Below are positions 16,551-24,769 of a DNA stretch of 64,000 nucleotides, piece after piece (the stretch's first letter is position 1; the number at the start of each line of letters is the position of its first letter). The DNA is from Rhizobium vallis (GTDB lineage Bacteria > Pseudomonadota > Alphaproteobacteria > Rhizobiales > Rhizobiaceae), in assembly GCF_003985155.1 (NCBI RefSeq), contig NZ_ML133687.1, positions 744,001 to 808,000 on the forward strand, given 5' to 3'. The notes under the pieces are model-generated. The model did no database searches, was not told the origin of the DNA, and saw only the letters and a list, made by a program, of their open reading frames with translations. Both the position numbers and the translations under genes were made by a program.

Positions 16551-17693
16551 ATGCTGTTCTGGATTCTCGTTGCCGTACTGACGGCAGTCGTCGCCGCCAT
16601 CCTGCTCTACCCCCTTCTGCGCGGAGCGAAGGCGGCGGAGAAGAGCCGCGCGGGCGAGGCGGCAGTCTATCGCGACCAGTTGCGCGAACTCGAGCGGGAT
16701 CTCAATGGCGGGCTGATCACGGCGGAGGAGGCCGACTATGCGAGGGCCGAAATCGGCCGGCGGCTGATCGCCGTCTCTGCCGATGAGCCCGGAGAGGCGC
16801 CGAAGGCGCCACGGCATCACCGCCTTACCGAAGCCTTCGTCCTCCTGCTCCTGCCGGTTCTCGGGCTCTGTCTGTATTTGACGACGGGCAGGCCCGACCT
16901 GCCATCACAGCCGCTGGAAGCGCGGCTGGAAAACCCCGGTGACGACGTGGCCGTGCTGATCGCCAAGGCGGAACGGCATCTGGCGCAAAATCCCGATGAC
17001 GGCAGGGGCTGGGATGTGCTCGCGCCGATCTATGTCCGCACGATGCGGGTGAACGACGCGCAAGTGGCCTATCGCAATGCCATCCGGCTTCTCGGCCCGA
17101 GCCCGATCCGGCTCGACGGCCTTGCCGAGACGCTGATGGCGGTCTCCGACGGCGTGGTAACGGAAGAGGCGCGTCAGGTGCTCGAACAGTCGCTGACGCT
17201 GGAGCCGGACAATCCGCGTGCCCGTTTCTACGTCGCGCTCAGCATGGAGCAGGCGGGAAAGCCCGACGAGGCGCGCCGGGCCTTCGAGGTGCTGGCGAAA
17301 CAATCGCCGGCCGATGCGCCCTGGCTGCCGCTCGTCAACGAGCATATCGCCATGAATGGCGGCGCGCCGGCAAATCTCGGTACCGATCAGGCCGCCCCCG
17401 GCAATCCGACGCAGGAAGATGTGGCAGCGGCTGAGAACATGAATGCCGGCGACCGACAGCAGATGATCCGCGGCATGGTCGGAAGCCTCGATGCCAAGCT
17501 CAGCCAGGATCCGAACAATTTCGAAGGCTGGATGCGGCTCATCCGCTCTTACGCCGTATTGAACGACAAGGATCGCGCGGCCGGCGCCCTGAAGCGCGGC
17601 CTTGCGGCTTTTCCGCCGCCCGGCGAACAGGGCAGGCAATTGCTGGCGCTTGCCAGGGAACTCGGAATATCAACGGAAGGAATGGCGCAATGA
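16551..17693 (+). CDS. cycH: Cytochrome c maturation protein CycH (CcmI)
   Basis: 380 residues. Two N-terminal membrane helices (residues 1-20 and about 93-110) flank a cytoplasmic loop with [20 protein letters not shown] and [14 protein letters not shown], the CcmI signature. A periplasmic TPR region follows ([40 protein letters not shown]). CcmI chaperones apocytochrome c to the CcmFH haem ligation complex. It is the first gene of cycHJKL, whose loss in rhizobia abolishes c-type cytochromes and symbiotic nitrogen fixation. Its stop overlaps cycJ by four bases. Confidence 0.95.
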   Translation: MLFWILVAVLTAVVAAILLYPLLRGAKAAEKSRAGEAAVYRDQLRELERDLNGGLITAEEADYARAEIGRRLIAVSADEPGEAPKAPRHHRLTEAFVLLLLPVLGLCLYLTTGRPDLPSQPLEARLENPGDDVAVLIAKAERHLAQNPDDGRGWDVLAPIYVRTMRVNDAQVAYRNAIRLLGPSPIRLDGLAETLMAVSDGVVTEEARQVLEQSLTLEPDNPRARFYVALSMEQAGKPDEARRAFEVLAKQSPADAPWLPLVNEHIAMNGGAPANLGTDQAAPGNPTQEDVAAAENMNAGDRQQMIRGMVGSLDAKLSQDPNNFEGWMRLIRSYAVLNDKDRAAGALKRGLAAFPPPGEQGRQLLALARELGISTEGMAQ

Positions 17694-18157
17694 CGCGCAA
17701 GCAGAAGCGCTTGGCGGTGATCGCGGGCGGCATGGGCTTCATTGCCGCCGCCGTGCTGCTTGTCATGTTCGCCTTCAGTCAGTCGGTCGCCTATTTCTAC
17801 ATGCCGGCGGATCTGGCAAAGACGCCGGTGGCGCCGGAAACCCGCATCCGGCTCGGCGGCCTGGTCGGCGAGGGCAGTGTCGTGCGCGATACCGGCTCGA
17901 CCGTGGAATTTTCCGTCACCGACGGCAGCGCCAATGCCGTGAAGGTCAAGTATACCGGCATCCTTCCTGATCTTTTCCGTGAGGGCCAGGGCGTCGTCAC
18001 TGAAGGCATGTTTTCTGCTGGAACGAACGTCTTCATCGCCGACACCGTGCTCGCCAAGCATGACGAGACCTACATGCCGAAGGACGTGGCCGACCGGCTG
18101 AAATCCCAGGGGCTGTGGAAGGAAGGCCAGGGAGAGGAAGCGAAGGCGACGCAATGA
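17690..18157 (+). CDS. cycJ: Haem chaperone CycJ (CcmE)
   Basis: 155 residues. One N-terminal membrane anchor (about 8-28) is followed by a periplasmic OB-fold domain. [13 protein letters not shown] contains His124, the covalent haem attachment residue, and Tyr128, the axial ligand position. CcmE receives haem from CcmCD and hands it to CcmF. It is joined by ATGA overlaps to cycH upstream and cycK downstream. Confidence 0.96.
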   Translation: MTRKQKRLAVIAGGMGFIAAAVLLVMFAFSQSVAYFYMPADLAKTPVAPETRIRLGGLVGEGSVVRDTGSTVEFSVTDGSANAVKVKYTGILPDLFREGQGVVTEGMFSAGTNVFIADTVLAKHDETYMPKDVADRLKSQGLWKEGQGEEAKATQ

Positions 18158-20148
18158 TCATCGAGATCGGCCATTATGCGCTGGTGCTGGCGCTTGCAAC
18201 GGCGCTCATCCTCTCCATTGTTCCGGTGTTGGGGGCTCGCCGTCACGACCGGGCGATGATGGATGTGGCGACGATCGGCTCGGTCACGATGTTTTCGCTT
18301 GTCGCCTTCTCCTTCGGCGTTCTGACCTATGCCCATGCCGTCTCGGATTTCTCGGTGGAGAACGTCTGGGAGAATTCGCATTCGCTGGTGCCGCTGATCT
18401 ACAAGTATTCCGGCGTCTGGGGCAATCACGAGGGATCGATGATGCTCTGGCTATTGATCCTGACGCTGTTCAGCGCGCTGGTCGCCGTCTTCGGGCGCAA
18501 TCTGCCGGAGACGCTGAAAGCCAACGTGCTGGCCGTTCAGGCCTGGATTTCGGTCGCCTTCACGCTTTTCATCCTGCTGACCTCTAATCCCTTCCTGAGG
18601 CTTGACCCGGCGCCGGCCGAGGGCCGCGATCTCAATCCCGTCCTTCAGGATGTCGGGCTGGCGATCCACCCGCCGCTGCTCTATCTCGGTTATGTCGGCT
18701 TCTCCATCTGCTTCTCCTTTGCGGTTGCAGCCCTCCTGGAAGGACGGATCGATGCCGCCTGGGCGCGCTGGGTGCGGCCCTGGACGCTGGCCGCCTGGAC
18801 CTTCCTGACGCTTGGCATCGCCATGGGCTCCTACTGGGCCTATTACGAACTCGGCTGGGGCGGCTGGTGGTTCTGGGACCCGGTGGAAAACGCCTCCTTC
18901 ATGCCGTGGCTCGCCGGCACCGCGTTGCTGCATTCGGCCCTCGTCATGGAAAAGCGCGAGGCGCTGAAGATCTGGACGGTGCTGCTTGCCATCCTCACCT
19001 TCTCGCTGTCGCTGATGGGCACATTCCTGGTGCGCTCCGGCGTGCTGACCTCGGTACATGCCTTTGCCAGCGATCCGAGCCGCGGTATCTTCATTCTCTG
19101 CATCCTGCTGATTTTCATCGGCGGCGCGTTGTCGCTGTTTGCCTTCCGCGCGCCACGGCTTTCGGCCGGCGGGTTGTTTGCGCCGATTTCGCGCGAGGGT
19201 GCGTTGGTCGTCAACAATCTGATCCTGACGGTTGCCTGCGGCACGGTGCTGACCGGCACGCTCTATCCACTGCTGCTGGAGACGCTGACCGGCGATAAGA
19301 TCTCCGTCGGGCCGCCCTTCTTCAATATGACTTTCGGCCTGCTGATGGCGCCGCTGATCTTCATCGTGCCCTTCGGGCCGTTGCTTGCCTGGAAGCGTGG
19401 CGATCTGCTCGGCGCCCTGCAGCGGCTCTATGTCGTGGCGGGGCTGGCCTTCGTTGCGGCGCTGATCTTCTTCTATATCGAACATGGCGGGCCGGTGCTT
19501 TCAGTGCTCGGGCTGGCGGCCGGGCTCTTCCTGATCCTTGGTGCCGCGGCCGATCTCTGGTATCGCGCCGGCATCGGCAAGGTCGCAGGCGGTGTCGCCT
19601 GGCGGCGTCTGACCGGTCTGCCGCGCTCGGCCTTCGGCACGGCACTCGCCCATGCCGGGCTCGGCGTCACCGTGCTCGGCATCGTCGCGGTCACGACCTT
19701 CCAGACCGAGCACGTCATCGAGATGAAGCCCGGCCAGACGGTGGATGCCGGCGGCTATAGCCTGAATTTCGACGGCATGCAGCCGGGCAGAGGGCCGAAC
19801 TATACCGAGGACCGCGGCCACTTCACCATCTGGCGCGGTGGTGTCGCGGTTGCCGATACCTGGTCGGCCAAGCGCCTCTACACCGCCCGCCAGATGCCGA
19901 CGACGGAGGCGGGTATCCTGACCTTCGGGCTCAGCCAGCTCTACGTTTCGCTGGGCGACGCCACTAAGGATGGCGGCATCGTCGTGCGCATCTGGTGGAA
20001 GCCGTTCATCCTCTGCATCTGGGGCGGAGCTGTGATCATGGCGTTCGGCGGCATGGTGTCTCTCAGCGACCGCCGCCTGCGCGTCGGCGCCCCGCGCAGA
20101 AAGGCGAAGGCAAAACCGGCGGTGCCTGCAATGGAGCCGGCCGAATGA
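18154..20148 (+). CDS. cycK: Haem lyase subunit CycK (CcmF)
   Basis: 664 residues with many membrane helices. The WWD motif ([20 protein letters not shown], near 233-253) binds haem at the periplasmic face. Conserved His residues on either side ([17 protein letters not shown] early; [10 protein letters not shown] after the WWD) are the expected ligands. It works with CcmH and CcmI to attach haem to apocytochrome c. The ATG at 18154 overlaps the cycJ stop (ATGA); a start 13 codons earlier in frame is not convincing. Confidence 0.96.
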   Translation: MIIEIGHYALVLALATALILSIVPVLGARRHDRAMMDVATIGSVTMFSLVAFSFGVLTYAHAVSDFSVENVWENSHSLVPLIYKYSGVWGNHEGSMMLWLLILTLFSALVAVFGRNLPETLKANVLAVQAWISVAFTLFILLTSNPFLRLDPAPAEGRDLNPVLQDVGLAIHPPLLYLGYVGFSICFSFAVAALLEGRIDAAWARWVRPWTLAAWTFLTLGIAMGSYWAYYELGWGGWWFWDPVENASFMPWLAGTALLHSALVMEKREALKIWTVLLAILTFSLSLMGTFLVRSGVLTSVHAFASDPSRGIFILCILLIFIGGALSLFAFRAPRLSAGGLFAPISREGALVVNNLILTVACGTVLTGTLYPLLLETLTGDKISVGPPFFNMTFGLLMAPLIFIVPFGPLLAWKRGDLLGALQRLYVVAGLAFVAALIFFYIEHGGPVLSVLGLAAGLFLILGAAADLWYRAGIGKVAGGVAWRRLTGLPRSAFGTALAHAGLGVTVLGIVAVTTFQTEHVIEMKPGQTVDAGGYSLNFDGMQPGRGPNYTEDRGHFTIWRGGVAVADTWSAKRLYTARQMPTTEAGILTFGLSQLYVSLGDATKDGGIVVRIWWKPFILCIWGGAVIMAFGGMVSLSDRRLRVGAPRRKAKAKPAVPAMEPAE

Positions 20149-20600
20149 TGCGGCGTCTCCTCCTGGCTTTCGCTTTGCTGCTGATGGCAGCCCCCGCCTT
20201 CGCCGTCAATCCGGACGAGGTGCTGACCGATCCGGCGCTCGAGGCGCGAGCCCGCGCCCTTTCGGCCGAACTGCGCTGCATGGTCTGCCAGAATCAGTCG
20301 ATCGACGATTCCAATGCCGATCTGGCCAAGGACCTGCGAATTTTGGTGCGCGAGCGCATCACCGACGGCGACAGCGACGACGCGGTGCTGAATTATATCG
20401 TCTCGCGCTATGGCGAATTCGTATTGCTGAAACCGCGTGTCAACAGGAAGACGCTGCTGCTCTGGGGAGCACCGGTGTTGTTGGTGCTCGCTGGCGGGCT
20501 GTCGCTGCTGGCCTTTGCGCGCAAGAGGGCTGGCAAACCGACCGGAAGCAAGCTGACGGCGGACGAACAGGCGCGGCTGAGCGAACTTCTGAAGAAATAG
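20145..20600 (+). CDS. cycL: Thioredoxin-like CycL (CcmH)
   Basis: 151 residues. A cleavable signal ([19 protein letters not shown]) is followed by a short three-helix domain with the redox motif [11 protein letters not shown] (Cys45, Cys48), then one membrane helix near 105-125. CcmH reduces the CXXCH motif of apocytochrome c before haem ligation. The usual motif is LRCPVC; here Met replaces Pro. Tandem ATG codons at 20145 and 20148 overlap the cycK stop. Last gene of the operon. Confidence 0.95.
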   Translation: MMRRLLLAFALLLMAAPAFAVNPDEVLTDPALEARARALSAELRCMVCQNQSIDDSNADLAKDLRILVRERITDGDSDDAVLNYIVSRYGEFVLLKPRVNRKTLLLWGAPVLLVLAGGLSLLAFARKRAGKPTGSKLTADEQARLSELLKK

Positions 20601-20673
20601 CCGACCGAGCGGCAATTGGGGGCGAACCGAGAGGCGGGATTTCCGATCGCGTCCGGTCCATCCGGCTGCGCAT

Positions 20674-20690
20674 TTTGGCCGTTTGCCAAA
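20674..20690. promoter_or_regulatory. TTTGGC-N5-GCCAAA palindrome upstream of degP
   Basis: Perfect 6-base arms (20674-20679 and 20685-20690) about 130 bases before the degP ATG. A possible operator. A CCTATAT hexamer-like element at 20748-20754 could be a -10 region, but no good -35 is visible at the right distance. Confidence 0.35.
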
Positions 20691-20818
20691 CATTGCAAAC
20701 ATTACGAATTTTTCATTGGCCGGACAGTTCGCAGTAAGGTGCGGCATCCTATATCTTTAGTCATCGACTGATCCGGCGCCGCCGGTCTGAAGATCTAAGA
20801 ACAAGAGAAGGTGCTCCA

Positions 20819-22402
20819 ATGCTTAAGAATTTCAACGGACGTCCGTCCCTCGCCACTGTGCTCAAGGCTTCTACCGTCGCCGGTATCGCAGCCGCTGTGC
20901 TCGCAACCGGCGTTCCGCTCGAAATCACCCGGTCTTATGCTGAAGCCGTCAAGGTTCAGGCGCCCGCCGTTCCGAGCTTCGCCAATGTCGTCGACGCCGT
21001 TTCGCCGGCCGTCGTTTCCGTCCGCGTCGAAAACCGCGTCAATCAAGTCGCCGACAACGACGGCTTTTCCCTCGACGGCCGCGGCTTCGACGATCTTCCC
21101 GACGATCATCCGCTGAAGCGCTTCTTCAAGCAGTTCGGCCAGGACCCGAATGACCAGCAGGGCCATCCGCGCCGCTTCGGCCAGAATGGCCCGAATGGCG
21201 GTCCGAACGGCCCGGGCGGCAAGGGCCGTCTGCGCCCCGTCGCCCAAGGGTCCGGCTTCTTCATCTCTGAAGACGGCTATATCGTCACCAACAACCACGT
21301 CGTTTCCGATGGCCAGGCCTTCGTCGCCGTCATGAATGACGGCACCGAGCTTGACGCCAAGCTGATCGGCAAGGATCCGCGCACCGATCTCGCCGTGCTC
21401 AAGGTCGACGGCAAGGGCAAGAAGTTCACCTACGTCAACTGGGCCGACGATAACAACGTCCGCGTCGGCGATTGGGTCGTTGCCGTCGGCAACCCCTTCG
21501 GCCTCGGTGGAACGGTCACTGCCGGCATCGTCTCGGCTCGCGGCCGCGACATCGGCTCCGGTCCTTATGACGATTACCTGCAGGTGGATGCGGCCGTGAA
21601 TCGCGGCAACTCAGGCGGTCCGACCTTCAACCTCAGCGGCGAAGTCGTCGGCATCAACACCGCGATCTTCTCGCCGTCGGGCGGCAGCGTCGGCATTGCC
21701 TTCGCCATCCCGGCTTCGACCGCAAAGGATGTCGTCGCCGACCTGATGAAGGACGGCCAGGTTTCGCGCGGCTGGCTGGGCGTCCAGATCCAGCCGGTGA
21801 CCAAGGATATCGCCGAATCCATCGGCCTTTCCGAGCCGAGCGGCGCCCTCGTCGTCGCCCCGCAGGCCGGATCGCCGGGTGACAAGGCAGGCATGAAGGC
21901 AGGCGACGTCGTCACCGCCCTCAACGGCGAAACGATCAAGGATGCCCGTGATCTCAGCCGCCGCATCGGTGCGATGCAGCCGGGCAGCAAGGCCGAGCTT
22001 TCGGTCTGGCGTGCCGGCAAGGCGCAGTCGCTCACCGTCGAACTCGGCACGTTGCCGGCCGATCAGAAGGATGCCTCCGCCGATGAGAACATTCAGCCGC
22101 AGCAACCTGAGGCGCCGGCTTCCGAGAAGGCGCTTGCCGATCTCGGCCTGACGGTCGGTCCCTCCGACGACGGCAAGGGCCTGGCGATCACTGGTATCGA
22201 CCCGGACTCCGACGCTGCCGACAAGGGCATCAAGGAAGGCGAAAAGATCACCTCCGTCAACAATCAGCAGGTCTCCACCGCTGCCGATGTCGTCAAGGTG
22301 CTGAACCAGGCCAAGAAGGACGGCCGCACCCGCGCTCTCTTCCAGATCCAGTCCAGCGAGGGAAGCCGTTTCGTAGCGCTTCCGATCAACGGCCAGGGCT
22401 GA
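20819..22402 (+). CDS. degP: Periplasmic serine protease DegP (HtrA, Do family)
   Basis: 527 residues. An N-terminal signal region (to about 42) is followed by a Gly/Asn/Pro-rich loop (about 105-135) and the protease domain with intact triad His160 (TNNHVV), Asp190 (RTDLAVL) and Ser265 (RGNSGGP). Two PDZ domains follow, around 290-380 (SPGDKAGMKAGDVVTALNGE) and 420-520 (ADKGIKEGEKITSVNNQQV). It degrades or refolds misfolded envelope proteins. It sits between cycL and a two-component pair that may sense envelope stress, as in S. meliloti degP1. Confidence 0.95.
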   Translation: MLKNFNGRPSLATVLKASTVAGIAAAVLATGVPLEITRSYAEAVKVQAPAVPSFANVVDAVSPAVVSVRVENRVNQVADNDGFSLDGRGFDDLPDDHPLKRFFKQFGQDPNDQQGHPRRFGQNGPNGGPNGPGGKGRLRPVAQGSGFFISEDGYIVTNNHVVSDGQAFVAVMNDGTELDAKLIGKDPRTDLAVLKVDGKGKKFTYVNWADDNNVRVGDWVVAVGNPFGLGGTVTAGIVSARGRDIGSGPYDDYLQVDAAVNRGNSGGPTFNLSGEVVGINTAIFSPSGGSVGIAFAIPASTAKDVVADLMKDGQVSRGWLGVQIQPVTKDIAESIGLSEPSGALVVAPQAGSPGDKAGMKAGDVVTALNGETIKDARDLSRRIGAMQPGSKAELSVWRAGKAQSLTVELGTLPADQKDASADENIQPQQPEAPASEKALADLGLTVGPSDDGKGLAITGIDPDSDAADKGIKEGEKITSVNNQQVSTAADVVKVLNQAKKDGRTRALFQIQSSEGSRFVALPINGQG

Positions 22403-22420
22403 TCCCCGGGAAACAACAGC

Positions 22421-22444
22421 CCGCGCGGACGAAAGTCCGCGCGG
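22421..22444. terminator. Perfect hairpin with GAAA tetraloop after degP
   Basis: CCGCGCGGAC (22421-22430), GAAA loop (22431-22434) and GTCCGCGCGG (22435-22444) form a 10-bp perfect GC-rich stem closed by a GNRA tetraloop, 18 bases after the degP stop and 33 before the next start. There is no following T-run, so it may be an attenuator or an mRNA-stabilising end that lowers expression of the downstream pair. Confidence 0.6.
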
Positions 22445-22477
22445 CTCGATTCCTCTGATCTTTGAAGGATGATCTCA

Positions 22478-23224
22478 ATGAGCGCCGCCCCGCAGGAACA
22501 TGCTTTGAGCCTTGCCGAAACGCAGCCGGCGGGTAATGTCGGCCGCATGAAGATTCTCATCATCGAAGATGATCTCGAAGCCGCAGTCTACCTCACGAAA
22601 GCCTTTCGTGAGGCGGGCATCGTCGCCGATCACGCCAGCGACGGCGAGAGCGGCCTGTTCATGGGGTCCGAAAATACCTACGACGTCATCGTCATCGACC
22701 GCATGCTGCCGCGCCGGGACGGGCTGTCCGTCATCAGCGAGCTGCGCCGCAAGGCCATCCATACGCCGGTCCTCATCCTCTCCGCGCTGGGTCAGGTCGA
22801 TGACCGTGTGACCGGTCTTCGCGCCGGCGGCGATGACTACCTGCCGAAGCCTTATGCCTTCAGTGAATTGCTGGCGCGTGTCGAAGTGCTCGGCCGCCGC
22901 AAGGGCACGCCGGATCAGGACGTCGTCTATCGGGTCGGCGATCTCGAACTCGACCGGCTTTCCCACGAGGTGCGCCGCGGCGGCAAGGAGATCCTGCTAC
23001 AGCCGCGCGAATTCCGCCTGCTCGAATATCTGATGAAGAATGCCGGCCAAGTGGTGACCCGCACCATGCTGCTCGAAAACGTCTGGGATTACCATTTCGA
23101 CCCGCAGACCAACGTGATCGACGTGCACGTCTCGCGCCTGCGCTCGAAAATCGAGAAGGACTTCAGCCAGCCGCTCCTGAAGACGATCAGGGGCGCGGGG
23201 TACATGATCAAGGATGAGGGATGA
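22478..23224 (+). CDS. OmpR-type response regulator
   Basis: 248 residues from ATG 22478, chosen because GAAGGA lies eight bases upstream. A 23-residue extension precedes the usual receiver start MKILIIEDD, which is unusual. Phospho-acceptor Asp74 (VIDRMLPRRDG) and Lys124 (YLPKPY) are present. The C-terminal winged helix (QPREFRLLEYLMKNAGQVVT; GAGYMI) is intact. Its cognate kinase overlaps by four bases. The position after degP suggests an envelope-stress system, but that is inference. Confidence 0.88.
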   Translation: MSAAPQEHALSLAETQPAGNVGRMKILIIEDDLEAAVYLTKAFREAGIVADHASDGESGLFMGSENTYDVIVIDRMLPRRDGLSVISELRRKAIHTPVLILSALGQVDDRVTGLRAGGDDYLPKPYAFSELLARVEVLGRRKGTPDQDVVYRVGDLELDRLSHEVRRGGKEILLQPREFRLLEYLMKNAGQVVTRTMLLENVWDYHFDPQTNVIDVHVSRLRSKIEKDFSQPLLKTIRGAGYMIKDEG

Positions 23225-24633
23225 GCCGCTTCAGGGTTCTCTTCAAGTCCACCGCAGTCCGCCTTTCGGCACTCTACATCCTGCTTTTCGCCATCTGCGC
23301 CGCGACGCTCGTCTTCTATGTGACGGCGATGTCGGAACGGCTGCTGACGGGCCAGATCCGTGATGCCGTCAGGCAGGAAGTGGAGCAGGTACAGCGCGCC
23401 TATGACACCGGCGGCATGAACCTTCTTCTGCGCACCATGGAGCGGCGGGCCCGCCAGCCGGGCGCCAACCTCTACATCATCGCTGGTCCCTCGGGCGATA
23501 TTCTCGCCGGCAATGTCGCCTCGGTGCAGCCTGGCGTCTTCGAGGAGATTGGCTGGACCTCCGCGCCTTTCGCCTATCAACGCTACACTGACGGTGGGGG
23601 TGTCGAGCGCCGTCATCGGGCGATCGCCAATATCTTCGTGCTCGACAACGGCTTGAGAATCCTCATCGGCCGCGACCTCGGCGACCCCGAGCGGTTCCGG
23701 CTGCTGGTCCGCCAGGCGCTGATGGTGGCTTTGGCGATCATGGGTCTCGGCGCAATCATCATCTGGTTCGCCATCGGCCGCAATGCGCTGAAACGCATCG
23801 ACCGCATGTCGGATGCGAGCAAGAAGATCATGGCAGGCGATCTCTCGCAGCGCCTGCCGGTGGGCGGATCCGGCGATGAATTCGACCGGTTGTCGGTGTC
23901 GCTGAACACCATGCTGGAGCGGATCGAGAAGCTGAACGAGGGGCTGCGGCAGGTCTCAGACAACATCGCCCACGATCTCAAGACGCCGCTGACGCGGCTG
24001 CGCAACAAGGCGGCCGACGCGCTTGATATGACCGACGGCGATACCCGGCGCGTAGCTCTTGAGGGCATCATTTCAGAATCGGACCAGCTGATCCGCACCT
24101 TCAACGCGCTGTTGATGATCTCCCGAGTCGAGGCTGGATCGGTCGCAGCGGAAATGTCGCCGGTCGAGCTTTCGGCCATCGTCTCCGACAGCGCCGAGCT
24201 TTACGAGCCGGCGGCGGAGGAAGCCGGCCTCGGCCTCAGCTCCAGCATCGAGCCCGATGTCGAAGTGCAGGGCAATCGCGAACTGATCGGCCAGGCGATC
24301 TTCAACCTGCTCGACAATGCGATCAAATATTCCTCCGACACGGAGGGAGCAGGCGTGGTGTCGCTGAAGCTCGCCCGCCGCCCGGACGGTATCTGCCTTT
24401 CGGTGGTTGATCACGGGCCGGGTGTCCCGGCCGAAAGGCGCGATGACGTGGTGAAACGCTTCGTTCGCCTCGACGAAAGCCGCTCGAAGCCCGGAACGGG
24501 GCTGGGGCTTTCGCTTGTTGAAGCCGTGATGGAACTGCACAACGGCCGGCTCGAACTTTCCGATACCGATCCAGACAAGCCCGAACGGCGCGGATTGACC
24601 GTCAGTATGATCTTCCCGGCCAAGGCTGCCTGA
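23221..24633 (+). CDS. Sensor histidine kinase
   Basis: 470 residues. Two membrane helices (about 15-36 and 163-185) flank a periplasmic sensor domain. A HAMP domain (about 186-240) leads to the H-box SDNIAHDLKTPLTRLRNKA with His251, and the ATPase boxes are intact (FNLLDNAIKYSS; DHGPGVPAERR; GTGLGLSLVEA). It pairs with the response regulator that it overlaps by four bases. In rhizobia this pair is conserved between degP and glnE; the signal is unknown. Confidence 0.9.
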   Translation: MSRFRVLFKSTAVRLSALYILLFAICAATLVFYVTAMSERLLTGQIRDAVRQEVEQVQRAYDTGGMNLLLRTMERRARQPGANLYIIAGPSGDILAGNVASVQPGVFEEIGWTSAPFAYQRYTDGGGVERRHRAIANIFVLDNGLRILIGRDLGDPERFRLLVRQALMVALAIMGLGAIIIWFAIGRNALKRIDRMSDASKKIMAGDLSQRLPVGGSGDEFDRLSVSLNTMLERIEKLNEGLRQVSDNIAHDLKTPLTRLRNKAADALDMTDGDTRRVALEGIISESDQLIRTFNALLMISRVEAGSVAAEMSPVELSAIVSDSAELYEPAAEEAGLGLSSSIEPDVEVQGNRELIGQAIFNLLDNAIKYSSDTEGAGVVSLKLARRPDGICLSVVDHGPGVPAERRDDVVKRFVRLDESRSKPGTGLGLSLVEAVMELHNGRLELSDTDPDKPERRGLTVSMIFPAKAA

Positions 24634-24769
24634 TCTCTTCCGCCGAATTACGATCGGGTGAATCGCGTATTGGCGGTTTTATGCCGAGACCCTAGTTTAA
24701 TGCCGATCGAAGGAAGTGGCTCGCGATTCTGTGTGACTGTTTCCCTCCATGGTAAAGCAGGGAGAGCGC

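Noticed and set aside
20748..20754. RpoH-type promoter before degP
   Set aside because: CCTATAT resembles a -10 element, but no CTTG-like -35 lies at the required distance.
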